Source: an uncultured beta proteobacterium
GTDB lineage: Bacteria; Pseudomonadota; Gammaproteobacteria; Burkholderiales; Burkholderiaceae
Reading direction: 5' to 3'
Length of the DNA stretch: 39,797 bases
Assembly (NCBI GenBank): GCA_903871735.1
Contig: CAIQHU010000045.1
Coordinates: 1 to 39,797 of the forward strand
Shown: one piece after another, positions 9,701 to 18,033 of the stretch
Layout: each line of letters begins with the position of its first letter
Numbering within the stretch: position 1 is the stretch's first letter
Translations under genes and position numbers: made by a program
Notes under the pieces: generated by a model
Database searches by the model: none
Told to the model about the DNA's origin: nothing
What the model saw: only the letters and a program-made list of their open reading frames with translations

Positions 9701-9843
9701 TGTACCTGAATATTCGTTACCTCAGGAAAGGCATCAACAGATAAACGTTTTGTTGCAAATAAGCCTACTACAAATAAAGTACTAGCAAGTACAAATACTA
9801 ATAAGCGCTGCTGTAAGGATAAGCGAACAATTTTTTCAATCAT
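6748..9843 (-). CDS. Heavy-metal efflux RND pump, inner membrane subunit (CzcA/CusA family)
   Basis: About 1031 residues with the RND plan: helix 1 near 10-30, a large periplasmic domain, a helix block near 340-530, a second periplasmic domain, and a final helix block near 860-1020. It should export metal ions or another cation from periplasm/cytosol by proton antiport with the two following partners. In the fourth helix GLAIAIGIMVDGSVVVVEN keeps the Asp (about 412) and Glu (about 419) of the proton path but has Ala where CzcA-type pumps have the first Asp of their DFG motif. The region aligned with the CusA methionine site (DPGQPNESDPIVTLKP) has no Met. So neither Zn/Co nor Cu/Ag specificity can be claimed. 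The ATG at 9843 is preferred over a GTG at 9858. Confidence 0.92.
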   Translation of the reverse strand: MIEKIVRLSLQQRLLVFVLASTLFVVGLFATKRLSVDAFPEVTNIQVQIAAEAPSRSPEEVERFVTIPIELGMAGLPGLTEMRSLNRNGIAIITLVFNDKTDIYFARQLVTERLIEVASKMPLGVTPVLAPPSTGLGEVFQYTLDHPSDRNRALTIDELTERRAVQDWIVRPMLRSVPGVAEINTQGGYSREYQVLVNPERLRHYQISLQDVYQALARNNANSGGGQLPSYAERYLIRGLGLITKPDDISKIILKEVKGIPVFIKNVAEVTVGSEIRQGVAIKNGDTESVAGIIQMIRGGNAREIVNRIKIKVAHINENKLLPDGLQIVPFYDRTDLVNAAMSNVAKVLIEGVILVIILLFFFLGDVRSSLIVVATLVLTPLLTFLVMNRYGISANLMSLGGLAIAIGIMVDGSVVVVENTFSKLGERLKSGESKNRIILEAASEVGKPVLFGVGIIILVFMPLLSLEGMEGKMFAPMAITIAIALSISLILSFTLSPVLCSYILKGGSEADTKIIKFLRRYYDYCLSWSLANPQAVVRRSIYALGASIVVFIFLGKAFIPVMQEGSITPLITRAPNISLDESIKLEFEATKRIMTIPGVEMVVSRLGKGESPADPGQPNESDPIVTLKPLGERELSQEAIAQLIREKLKTLPGIELAISQPIAARVDEMVSGVRSQVAVKIFGEDLATLQKLGSQIGQTLVKMKGSNDLRIEQASGQNYLNIKIDRDAIARYGINVSDINEVIETAVGGKQASTVYEGERRFPLVLRYPSIYRDKIDAIETIILYSQDGAQVALRDLADISLVEGPAQISRESGRRRLVVGVNVEGRDLGGFVKEAQSLIDQQIELPEGYSLEWGGQFENMQRAMARLTIIVPLTILAIFFLLFMLFKSLRLASLIILVLPFSSIGGVFGLLLAGEYLSVPATVGFINLWGIAVLNGVVLISFIKQLREDGYSMEDALSHGCGHRFRPVMMTASVAMLALVPMLFSGGPGSEVTRPLAIVVIAGLITSTALTLLVLPVLYRSFEDKEVEA

Positions 9844-9847
9844 GCCA

Positions 9848-11047
9848 TTAACCGCCACTAAGCTGACGCTTACGCTCAGTATTTAAGTGATATGCCCCAT
9901 CAATAGCAATTTCTTGTCCATCATGTAACCCAGCAATAACTGGTCGATACCCCTGACCTTCAGCACCCAACTTCACTGGAATCATCCGATAGCGATTGTC
10001 ATCTTGACGAATAAAAACGTGATCTTGGTTATCTTCTCTAAAAACCGCACTGGCTGGGACTACCAGCTTTTCCATCGGTTGGCTTTCAATTAACATAGTC
10101 GCTAACATCCCAGGCTTCATCTGGCCGTTTCTATTTGGTAACTCCATTCTGACAACAACCGTCCTGGTTTGCGTGTTGACGATAGAACTGACATGAGCCA
10201 CCACTCCATCGACCTCTTGATTTCTAAGGGACGGAATGATTAAGGATGCCTTTTGGCCCTTACGGATTAAATACGAATTATTCTCTGGAACCTCCGAAAT
10301 TGCCCATAAAGTATTCAAGTCTGCGACAGAAAATAATGCGTCTGCGGGCTGTACAACCTGACCTTTATTAATCTTACGCTCGACAATTTCACCCGTAATC
10401 GAAGTAACAACATTATTGATCGATTCGATTAATCCAGTTTTAGCTAAGCGATCAATACTTGCCTGATCCATTCCCTGAACCCGTAATTGGTCGTTCGCTG
10501 CTCTATACTCTGCTTTAGCACTTCTCGATTCAGACTCCCGCCTTTGTAATTCAGCAAGGGCAATCACATCTTCTTTATATAAAATAGTGGCACGATTGGC
10601 AGCCTGTTCTGCTAACTGATTAGCACTTTTAGCTTTTAGGTATATTAATTGGGATTGGGTTAACTCTGTGGAGGTGATCTTTGCTAAAACATCCCCTTGC
10701 TTTACCTGTTGACCAAGATTGGCATATATTTCGGAAACTCTACCCGTTACATTTGCGCCAATTCGTGACAAGTGTAGTTCATTAAAATCGATGCGGCCCG
10801 ATGCACGCAAAACTTCTACAAAAGGTATTAACTCTACCTTGCCATCTTGAATGATGGCTCGTAAATCGTCATTTACAAAAACAATATTCGGATCTTGAAC
10901 ATTTTTAATGATTGGAGTTTTATCGAATATCTTGAAATACATTACGGTTACTAGGATAGCTAAAAGCAATGGTACTAGTAGTAATAATCTTTTTACTAAT
11001 TGGGGTAACTTGTTGTATATTTTAAAAAAAGCTGTCATATTTTTCAT
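9848..11047 (-). CDS. RND efflux periplasmic adaptor (CzcB/CusB family membrane fusion protein)
   Basis: A 399-residue adaptor: one N-terminal membrane anchor (LLLLVPLLLAILVTVMYF, about 20-37), a lipoyl/barrel-sandwich half (GRVSEIYANLGQQVKQGDVL), a short helical hairpin rich in Ala/Glu/Gln (about 150-210), a second lipoyl half (GEIVERKINKGQVVQPADAL), and beta-barrel and membrane-proximal domains. It bridges the RND pump and the outer membrane factor. No His- or Met-rich metal-binding N-terminus is present, unlike CusB or some CzcB. Its stop lies four bases before the preferred RND start, consistent with one transcript. Confidence 0.9.
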   Translation of the reverse strand: MKNMTAFFKIYNKLPQLVKRLLLLVPLLLAILVTVMYFKIFDKTPIIKNVQDPNIVFVNDDLRAIIQDGKVELIPFVEVLRASGRIDFNELHLSRIGANVTGRVSEIYANLGQQVKQGDVLAKITSTELTQSQLIYLKAKSANQLAEQAANRATILYKEDVIALAELQRRESESRSAKAEYRAANDQLRVQGMDQASIDRLAKTGLIESINNVVTSITGEIVERKINKGQVVQPADALFSVADLNTLWAISEVPENNSYLIRKGQKASLIIPSLRNQEVDGVVAHVSSIVNTQTRTVVVRMELPNRNGQMKPGMLATMLIESQPMEKLVVPASAVFREDNQDHVFIRQDDNRYRMIPVKLGAEGQGYRPVIAGLHDGQEIAIDGAYHLNTERKRQLSGG

Positions 11048-11173
11048 ATATCCATTTGTAATTATGTTGCTAATTGTGCAGGTTTAGATCTACTACTTCT
11101 TTGATCATTGAATTTTGAGCTTTAACAGAAATATTAAAATCGCTAATCTTTCTGACTGGGTAAATCATTCAAA

Positions 11174-12457
11174 TCAGCGAAGGCTATCTAATTTAATGAT
11201 CCAATCTGGACTTGCCCTTAATCGGTGAATTTCTGTCATGGCTAAAACCAAATCAAATCGCGCTTTAATTAAATCATTCCGAGCCGCACGAAAAGTCCTT
11301 TGAGCATCTAGGTATTCGAGCATGCCACGCTCGCCATAGCGATATGACACTTCGGCAATTCGCCTTGAACTGGAAGCGAGTTCTAACACTTCTTGATCTA
11401 GAATTTTTACTTGATAACGGGCTATTTGATACAACTTATAGGCAGTTTCTATTTGTTGCTCTAAGCTTTGAATTTGAGCCTCGTATTGATTTTTGGCTTT
11501 TGATGTATTCGCCAATGCCTCAGCGATATTTCCCTCTTTTCTGTCCCAAATTGGAATCTGAACGACCAAACCATACAAACGATCCGTAAAACTCGGATCG
11601 TTGAGCTGTTGAGCTTTAAAGGAAAATTTGGGCAAGCGCGAATTTTTCTCTTGACTCAGCTTGAACTCAGCTGCTTCAATCTCCGCTTTCACTTTTTGCA
11701 ATTCGGGACTTTGCGTTTGAATTTCATTAAGTAATGCTGGTAATGATAGCGAAAAATCATCGTTAATATTTTCAGGAATTACTCGATAATCCACGGGTAT
11801 CGCATGACCAACAACTTGTCGTAATTGACCACGAGCCTGCTCAACGCGTAATTTATTTGATTCAGAAATGACTTGTGCATTTAAAAACTCAGTCTGAGAC
11901 CGGAGTAACTCAAACCGAGCTGTCTCACCAGTATCGTAGCGAATCTGCATGCGATCACGTATTTGTCTTGCTAAGCTTAAGTCTTCTTCGGATGCAATTG
12001 CCTCAGCTTCCCGACGCATTAACTCATAAAAACGTTGATATACCTTGGCGATCATTTCGATTTCAAACGCGGTCTGTGTGGCTTTTGCAACTCGGAGATT
12101 AGCCTCAGCAGCCTGAATTCTGGGCGAGCGACTATAAGGCATATCTAGAGGCTGAGTAACGGCCCAGGATGATACATTACCAATCGCTTGGGAACCACTA
12201 TTCGAACGCTGTTGGCCCGAATTGATTTCAAATTCTGGATTCGGAAAAGCGCGAGCAATGATCGTTTGACCTTTAATAGAGTCATACTGGTCACGGGCAG
12301 ATAAAACTTGCGGACTAGACTTTAAGGCAACTAGGATTAACTCATCCAATGAATATATTTGGTTGGTTTTTGCTGAAACAGAAGCAAACCAACATGTACA
12401 GATTGAAATAAAAAAAAGCCGGTAAAGAACCAAAATAAAGGACTCTGGATAAGGCAC
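11174..12457 (-). CDS. Outer membrane efflux protein (CzcC/TolC family)
   Basis: A 427-residue protein with an N-terminal signal peptide (about residues 1-30, ending ASVSA) followed by two repeats of the outer-membrane-efflux domain: YSLDELILVALKSSPQVLSAR near 35 and LPALLNEIQTQSPELQKVKAE near 235. Long Gln/Glu/Ala-rich heptad stretches fit the alpha-barrel helices. It would form the trimeric exit duct of the RND complex. The frame begins with a GTG and there is no nearby in-frame ATG, so the exact start is uncertain. It is the first gene of the four-gene minus-strand operon; 126 bases separate it from the adaptor gene. No metal regulator (MerR, CopRS or CzcRS type) is visible in the window. 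Confidence 0.88.
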   Translation of the reverse strand: MPYPESFILVLYRLFFISICTCWFASVSAKTNQIYSLDELILVALKSSPQVLSARDQYDSIKGQTIIARAFPNPEFEINSGQQRSNSGSQAIGNVSSWAVTQPLDMPYSRSPRIQAAEANLRVAKATQTAFEIEMIAKVYQRFYELMRREAEAIASEEDLSLARQIRDRMQIRYDTGETARFELLRSQTEFLNAQVISESNKLRVEQARGQLRQVVGHAIPVDYRVIPENINDDFSLSLPALLNEIQTQSPELQKVKAEIEAAEFKLSQEKNSRLPKFSFKAQQLNDPSFTDRLYGLVVQIPIWDRKEGNIAEALANTSKAKNQYEAQIQSLEQQIETAYKLYQIARYQVKILDQEVLELASSSRRIAEVSYRYGERGMLEYLDAQRTFRAARNDLIKARFDLVLAMTEIHRLRASPDWIIKLDSLR

Positions 12458-12681
12458 TACTATTTTAAAAATTAAAGCCCATTCAGCTTAAAGCTCTATA
12501 ACAAGAGAATGCGCCCAATTTATTCATAGTAATGCTCGTTGAAAAATAAAGCTTAGACATAATAATCACGATGTTAAATACAATTATATTCCTAATAAAG
12601 CAGAATTTAGCTGATTTACTTTCAATTTTTTCCTACATGTAACAATACCTTTTATCGCTTTATTAGGTGGCCTAATTCCAT

Positions 12682-12798
12682 TTAATCAAGGACTTCTCTG
12701 ATTTTTTCAACAAGTATCCCAACGGGGATATCCCGCCGCTGATTAGCCATGATAGCTAAGTATTCCGATGCATTGAGCCAAAAGTCATCGATCAACAT
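12682..12798 (-). CDS. Possible small protein or gene remnant (38 residues)
   Basis: An ATG-started frame of 38 codons (MLIDDFWLNASEYLAIMANQ, then RRDIPVGILVEKIREVLD) lies in the 427-base gap between the efflux operon and the VWA gene. The composition is protein-like: an aromatic acidic start, an Ala/Leu helix, then an amphipathic basic/acidic tail. An AGG lies a few bases before the ATG. I do not recognise a family. It could be a real small gene or the C-terminus of a decayed one; a stop codon lies in frame eight codons upstream. The rest of the gap shows no other gene. Confidence 0.3.
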   Translation of the reverse strand: MLIDDFWLNASEYLAIMANQRRDIPVGILVEKIREVLD

Positions 12799-12884
12799 AA
12801 GCCTATTCGCTCTAGATGGTTATTCATTACGGATAGGAATAGAAAATATCAAGATCAAACGATTATTTTTCCAATAAGGTGGTT

Positions 12885-14057
12885 TTATTTTGAGAGCAGG
12901 CGCATGGCCTGTTCAACTCCGGAGACAGTTACTGGAAACATTTTACCTTGCACAATATTTTGAATGAGAGAGATGGAGTAGCGATACTGCCATGCACTCT
13001 GTGGCTCGGGATTTAGCCAGACAGCCTTAGGCCAACTTGTGATAATTCTCTGGAGCCACTGTGCTCCAGGTTCTTTATTATGATGCTCGACCGAACCCCC
13101 TGGCTGTAAAATTTCGGATGGGCCCATCGTGGCATCACCCACCAAAATCAAGCGCCAATCCGCATTAAACTTGCGTAAAACATCTTGGGTTTCAAAACGC
13201 TCAATTTGCCGACGTCGATTTGATTTCCAGAGATATTCATAAGGACAGTTATGAAAATAAAATACCTCCAGATTTTTAAATTCTGATCTAGCCGCTGAGA
13301 ATAATTCTTCAACCCGCGTAATGTGATCATCCATACTGCCGCCGACATCTAAAAGCATTAATACTTTTATATTATTATGGCGTTCAGGAACCATCTTGAT
13401 ATCCAAATATCCCGCATTTCGAGCAGTAGAAATAATTGTTTCATCCAAATCAAGCTCTAATTGGGAACCCTCTCTGGCAAAACGCCGCAAACGCTTGAGA
13501 GCAACTTTAATATTTCGAGTACCCAACTCAATCGTATCGTCATAATCCTGAAATTGACGCTCATCCCAAACCTTTAAAGCGGTTCGGTTACCTGCAGAGT
13601 CTTTTCCTACACGAATTCCTGCAGGATTAAAGCCACTATTACCAAATGGTGATGTCCCACCAGTACCAATCCACTTACTTCCCCCCTCATGACGTTCATG
13701 TTGTTCTTCAAGTCGTTCCTTGAACATCTCTAAGAGTTTTTCGAGTCCATGTTTTTCAAGCCCAGCTTTTTGCTCTGCGGTCAAATTTTTCTTTAATTCT
13801 TGCATAAGCCAGTCTAGAGGTATTTCTTTACTTGGAGGGAGCATTTGTTCTAGTTTTTTATAGTAACTAGCAAAGGCACGATCAAAGCGATCAAACAAGG
13901 TTTCATCTTTGATCAGTGTCACCCGCGCTAAGTAGTAAAAATCCTCGAGTGAAGGTGGCATCAAAGGGGTAGAAAGCGCCTCGAGTAATGTTAAATACTC
14001 TTTAACAGACACGGAGAGTTTATGATGGCGCAGATGGTAAAAAAAATCAGCTAACAT
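12885..14057 (-). CDS. VWA-domain protein of the CoxE type
   Basis: About 390 residues starting MLADFFYHLRHHKLSVSVKE, the usual beginning of CoxE-like VWA proteins; a longer frame to 14114 begins with a less family-like 19 residues. An N-terminal helical part with many charged residues (to about 150) is followed by a Gly-rich linker, and a VWA domain begins near 225. Its metal-ion site reads LLDVGGSMDDH, a DxGxS variant rather than DxSxS. The C-terminal part contains AVWLNPEPQSAWQY, common in this family. Such proteins work with a MoxR AAA+ ATPase as a chaperone pair that inserts metals or remodels partner complexes. The MoxR gene is directly upstream on the same strand. The client is unknown. 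Confidence 0.85.
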   Translation of the reverse strand: MLADFFYHLRHHKLSVSVKEYLTLLEALSTPLMPPSLEDFYYLARVTLIKDETLFDRFDRAFASYYKKLEQMLPPSKEIPLDWLMQELKKNLTAEQKAGLEKHGLEKLLEMFKERLEEQHERHEGGSKWIGTGGTSPFGNSGFNPAGIRVGKDSAGNRTALKVWDERQFQDYDDTIELGTRNIKVALKRLRRFAREGSQLELDLDETIISTARNAGYLDIKMVPERHNNIKVLMLLDVGGSMDDHITRVEELFSAARSEFKNLEVFYFHNCPYEYLWKSNRRRQIERFETQDVLRKFNADWRLILVGDATMGPSEILQPGGSVEHHNKEPGAQWLQRIITSWPKAVWLNPEPQSAWQYRYSISLIQNIVQGKMFPVTVSGVEQAMRLLSK

Positions 14058-14181
14058 GATTTTTGGATTCCGTACCTTGTATCGGTAACTGGCAGTAATA
14101 TCTGTGCCATACAAACTTATTCATGTTTAAGCACCTTGACCCAACAAGTCCAGTAATCAAGGACGAATGCATCTGAAATAG

Positions 14182-15081
14182 TCAACCGCGAGTCGACCCT
14201 GAAGAGCCACGAATACCAGCCCTTGAGGCCATCATCAAACGCTCTACCAGTTGTAAGTCTTGCTCATTTTTTAGTAAAGCACCGGCTAACATCGGAATTG
14301 ACGAAGCCGTTTGAGCATCAATCTCCGCTGAACTCATTTGTTCAGCTATCAGCAAGCGTAACCAATCGAGAAACTCGGATGTGGATGGTTTTTTCTTCAG
14401 ACCAGGCGCGTCACGCAAGGAAAAAAAAGTATCTAGCGCCGCTCGTAAAACATCCGCATGTAATTCTGGAAAATGGACATGCACAATACTACTTAGTGTT
14501 GTGCGATCTGGAAAACGAATGTAATGGAAAAAACACCGCCTTAAAAAAGCATCCGGTAGATCTTTTTCATTATTCGAAGTGACAATAACTAGAGGTCGAT
14601 GCACTGCACTAATTGTTTCACGCGTTTCATAGACATGAAATTGCATTTGATCTAGTTCACGTAATAAATCATTCGGAAACTCAATATCAGCTTTATCGAT
14701 TTCATCAATGAGCAAAACTACCGGCTCAGGAGCTGTAAATGCCTGCCACAAAACACCCTGCATAATATAGTTACGAATATCTTTGACTTTTTCGTCACCA
14801 AGTTGCGAATCCCGCAATCGAGAGACTGCATCGTATTCATACAGGCCTTGATGAGCCTTCGTCGTCGATTTGATATGCCATTGTAAAAGAGGACGCTCAA
14901 GAGCAACTGCAACCTCCTGCGCCAACATCGTTTTACCAGTGCCTGGCTCACCCTTGATCAGTAATGGACGCTGTAGCGTAAGAGCAGCGTTGACAGCTAA
15001 TTTTAAGTCGTCTGTAGCAACATAACGCTCCGTACCGTTAAATTGCACATGTTTTTTGGGGGATGAATTCAAAGAGGTCAT
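14182..15081 (-). CDS. MoxR-family AAA+ ATPase
   Basis: A 299-residue ATPase with Walker A GEPGTGKT at 44-51, Walker B VVLLIDEIDKAD near 120-131, sensor-1 VIVTSNNEKDLPDAFLRRCF near 170 and the C-terminal lid. MoxR ATPases use ATP to assemble or activate complexes, often together with VWA-domain proteins that carry a metal site. The CoxE-like VWA gene follows on the same strand about 125 bases downstream, so the two likely form one functional unit. The start at 15081 is a good ATG. No obvious client enzyme (dehydrogenase or carbon monoxide dehydrogenase) lies next to the pair. Confidence 0.9.
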   Translation of the reverse strand: MTSLNSSPKKHVQFNGTERYVATDDLKLAVNAALTLQRPLLIKGEPGTGKTMLAQEVAVALERPLLQWHIKSTTKAHQGLYEYDAVSRLRDSQLGDEKVKDIRNYIMQGVLWQAFTAPEPVVLLIDEIDKADIEFPNDLLRELDQMQFHVYETRETISAVHRPLVIVTSNNEKDLPDAFLRRCFFHYIRFPDRTTLSSIVHVHFPELHADVLRAALDTFFSLRDAPGLKKKPSTSEFLDWLRLLIAEQMSSAEIDAQTASSIPMLAGALLKNEQDLQLVERLMMASRAGIRGSSGSTRG

Positions 15082-15225
15082 TAAAAGTCAAATTTAGAAA
15101 AGAGGTAAAAAAGCACGTTAACTCCAATTATCGTATATTTTGAATTTTTTACTACTCCGAGACGTGAACTACAAATCGGATTCTAAATGACCCGATTTTT
15201 TACTCAATCTTTGCAATGTTATTGA

Positions 15226-17871
15226 TCATGCATGGATATTCGCTAAGACCGCTTGCACAATACTTTTTGCGTCTACTCCAAAATAATCTCTCAACACTGC
15301 CCGGGTGTCACTTCGTCCAAAACCGTCAGTGCCCAGCGTAATATACTTTCGCCCTTCTGGTATGTATGCTCGGATACTCTCTGGCACAGCATGCACATAG
15401 TCGGTTGCCGCAATAATCAAACCCGCACTTTGGAGAAGTTGTTGGGTAATAAATGCCATATCTGCACCTGTCTTTGAATCAATCTTTTGCGTCATTTGAT
15501 TTTTTTCGACTAATTTGCCATCTCTTGCTAATTCACTCCAGCTAGTCACACTATATACAGTGGCATGAATACCCTGCTCGAATAGCAAATCAGCCGCTCG
15601 GATTACTTCATTTAAAATCGCACCAGAGCCCAATAAAGTAACTTGTCGATTGGTGGCATGCACTACTGCTTTTTGGAGTAAATAACAACCACGAATAACA
15701 TCCTGTGCACATCCCAGAGGGACATTTGGTTGCGCATAATTTTCATTCACAAGAGTAATGTAATAAAAATAATCTTTTTGCTCTTCTAACATCTGCCGCA
15801 TACCATCATCAATAATGATAGCTAATTCTACGACAAATGCTGGATCATACGCTTTGCAGTTGGGTATAGTAGCAGCGACTAAATGACTACTGCCATCTTG
15901 ATGCTGCAAGCCTTCACCACTTAAAGTCGTTCTACCCGACGTGGCTCCTAATAAAAATCCTCTGGCCATTTGATCTGCTGCAGCCCAAATGGCATCACCA
16001 ACGCGTTGAAAACCAAACATCGAGTAATAGATATAAAAAGGGATCATGGCCAGGCCATGCACACTATAGCTCGTGGCAGCCGCAGTCCAACTGGCAATAG
16101 CGCCTGCCTCACTAATACCCTCCTCTAAAATCTGTCCATCTAAAGCCTCTCGATAACTTAAAACAGAATCAATGTCCTCCGGCTCATAGTGTTGACCAAC
16201 ACTAGAATAGATTCCAACTTGTTTAAAAAGGTTAGCCATCCCAAAAGTCCTTGCTTCATCAGCCACAATGGGAACTACCCGAGGGCCTAAAATTGGATCC
16301 TTTAGCAGATTTCCTAACATCCGAACAAATGCCATCGTCGTTGACATCTCACGACCATCTGGACTAATAGCAAATTTTGCATAGCCAGATAATTCAGGGA
16401 CTCGAATGGATTGACTATCCGTAAAACGTTTAGGTAAAGCACCTCCTAGTTTGACCCGTCTTTCAGTTAAATACTGAAACTCTGGGCTGTTTTCAGGTAG
16501 CTTAAAGAACTCCAAATTGATGGCTTGTTCATCGGTTAAAGGCAAATTAAACCGATTACGATAGGCAATTAAAGCGGCGCTATCTAACTTTTTTTGACTA
16601 TGTGTAGTCATTTTTCCCTGACCCGTTTGGCCCATACCATAGCCCTTCTTCGTATGTGCCAAAATAACTGTCGGCTGACCTGGATGGCGGATTGCTTGTT
16701 CATAAGCCGCATAAATTTTGACAATATCATGGCCGCCTCTCTTGAGCTGATCAATCTGTTCATCGGTCAAGCCTTGCACCAAGTTGGCCAACTCTGGGCT
16801 TTGTCCAAAGAAATTTTCTCGATTAAAACGCCCGTCTTTGGCAGCAAAAGTTTGCATCTGACCATCTACTGTTTGAGCAAATGCTCGGTCTAGGGCGCCA
16901 GTTGTATCCCGCGCAAATAAGCCATCCCAATCACTACCCCACAAAAGCTTAATGACATTCCAACCAGAGCCACGAAATAATTTTTCGAGTTCATTAATAA
17001 TCTGACCGTTACCGCGAACTGGGCCATCTAAACGCTGTAAATTACAGTTCACAACCCAAATTAAATTATCTAACTTTTCTCGAGATGCCAATGTCAAAGC
17101 ACTCATACTCTCTGGTTCGTCCATTTCGCCATCTCCAAAGACTCCCCATACTTTTCTATGAGAACAGTCTAAAAGCTGACGATCTGTTAAATAACGCATA
17201 AAACGCGCGTGATAGATGGAACTAATCGGCCCAATACCCATAGAACCTGTTGGGAACTGCCAAAAATCTGGCATTAAAAAGGGATGTGGATAACTGGACA
17301 AGCCCTGACTGCCGTTACTTTTTGCCGTAATTTCTTGTCGATAGTGGCTTAAATCACGCGTATCCAGTCGACCTTCTAAAAAAGCGCGAGCATAGATCCC
17401 CGGCGCACTATGCGCTTGGAAAAAAACTAGGTCTTCGAATACCGTTTTGTCTCCATCAGTTTGCCTACCGCGAAAAAAATGATTAAATCCGACCTCAAAT
17501 AAATCTGCTGCACTGGCATAACTGGCAATATGGCCGCCTAATTCACCATACTCACCATTGGCTTTTGCAACCATCGCCAAAGCATTCCAACGCATCAGCG
17601 ACGCAAGTTTTTCTTCAATAGCTAAATCACCAGGAAAATGTGGTTGTTGATTAACCGGTATTGAGTTGACATACGGTGTTACTAAATCTGGTACCCAATT
17701 AATTTGATGCTTATTGGCAATCGTCGTTAGCTGATGCAATATAAATTTTGCGCGTTCAAAATCACCAGATGCTAAAAATCCTAAAAAAGCCTCTGTCCAT
17801 TCCGCAGTTTCTATGGGGTCAGGATCAAGATCTTGGATATCAGATGGCTTTGAGTTAATTGGGGCATTCAT
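15226..17871 (-). CDS. AceE-like homodimeric 2-oxoacid dehydrogenase E1, possibly MdeB-type
   Basis: An 881-residue thiamine-diphosphate E1 with the AceE plan. The opening DPIETAEWTEAF, LGGHIASYASAADLFEVGFN near 111-130, the ThDP motif from GDG at 246-248 to NCNLQRLDGPV, and a C-terminal transketolase-like part (ATDYVHAVPESIRAYIP) are all visible. It would decarboxylate a 2-oxo acid and load the acyl group on an E2 lipoyl domain. No E2 (aceF) or E3 (lpd) gene is nearby, whereas housekeeping aceE normally stands in aceE-aceF-lpd. A divergent Lrp/AsnC gene is adjacent. This layout recalls the mdeB/mdeR arrangement of Pseudomonas putida, where an AceE paralogue acts on 2-oxobutyrate from methionine. 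No methionine gamma-lyase gene is in view, so pyruvate remains possible. Confidence 0.85.
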   Translation of the reverse strand: MNAPINSKPSDIQDLDPDPIETAEWTEAFLGFLASGDFERAKFILHQLTTIANKHQINWVPDLVTPYVNSIPVNQQPHFPGDLAIEEKLASLMRWNALAMVAKANGEYGELGGHIASYASAADLFEVGFNHFFRGRQTDGDKTVFEDLVFFQAHSAPGIYARAFLEGRLDTRDLSHYRQEITAKSNGSQGLSSYPHPFLMPDFWQFPTGSMGIGPISSIYHARFMRYLTDRQLLDCSHRKVWGVFGDGEMDEPESMSALTLASREKLDNLIWVVNCNLQRLDGPVRGNGQIINELEKLFRGSGWNVIKLLWGSDWDGLFARDTTGALDRAFAQTVDGQMQTFAAKDGRFNRENFFGQSPELANLVQGLTDEQIDQLKRGGHDIVKIYAAYEQAIRHPGQPTVILAHTKKGYGMGQTGQGKMTTHSQKKLDSAALIAYRNRFNLPLTDEQAINLEFFKLPENSPEFQYLTERRVKLGGALPKRFTDSQSIRVPELSGYAKFAISPDGREMSTTMAFVRMLGNLLKDPILGPRVVPIVADEARTFGMANLFKQVGIYSSVGQHYEPEDIDSVLSYREALDGQILEEGISEAGAIASWTAAATSYSVHGLAMIPFYIYYSMFGFQRVGDAIWAAADQMARGFLLGATSGRTTLSGEGLQHQDGSSHLVAATIPNCKAYDPAFVVELAIIIDDGMRQMLEEQKDYFYYITLVNENYAQPNVPLGCAQDVIRGCYLLQKAVVHATNRQVTLLGSGAILNEVIRAADLLFEQGIHATVYSVTSWSELARDGKLVEKNQMTQKIDSKTGADMAFITQQLLQSAGLIIAATDYVHAVPESIRAYIPEGRKYITLGTDGFGRSDTRAVLRDYFGVDAKSIVQAVLANIHA

Positions 17872-18033
17872 TTTTATTCGTGGTTTATAAATTTAAGGGT
17901 TGATGGTCATTGAAATAGCAAAACAACTCTGTTCCATCATAAAGATTTTTTGACAAAATATGATGCTAATTATTGGTCTAAAATTCAATAAAACCATATA
18001 AAATGTTAAATAAATTAAACTTTAAGGAATTTT

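Noticed and set aside
12458..12660. Metal-responsive operator upstream of the RND operon
   Set aside because: No clear dyad or MerR/CzcR-type spacing was found by eye in this AT-rich stretch.
15173..15200. AAATCGG ... CCGATTT inverted repeat with a T run as a terminator
   Set aside because: The T run is on the plus strand, but both flanking genes are on the minus strand and no plus transcript ends here. The loop is also 12 bases and the stem mostly A-T.
17950..17955. TTGACA as the -35 box of the lrp promoter
   Set aside because: No TATAAT-like hexamer lies 16-18 bases downstream; the nearest TATGAT is only three bases away.
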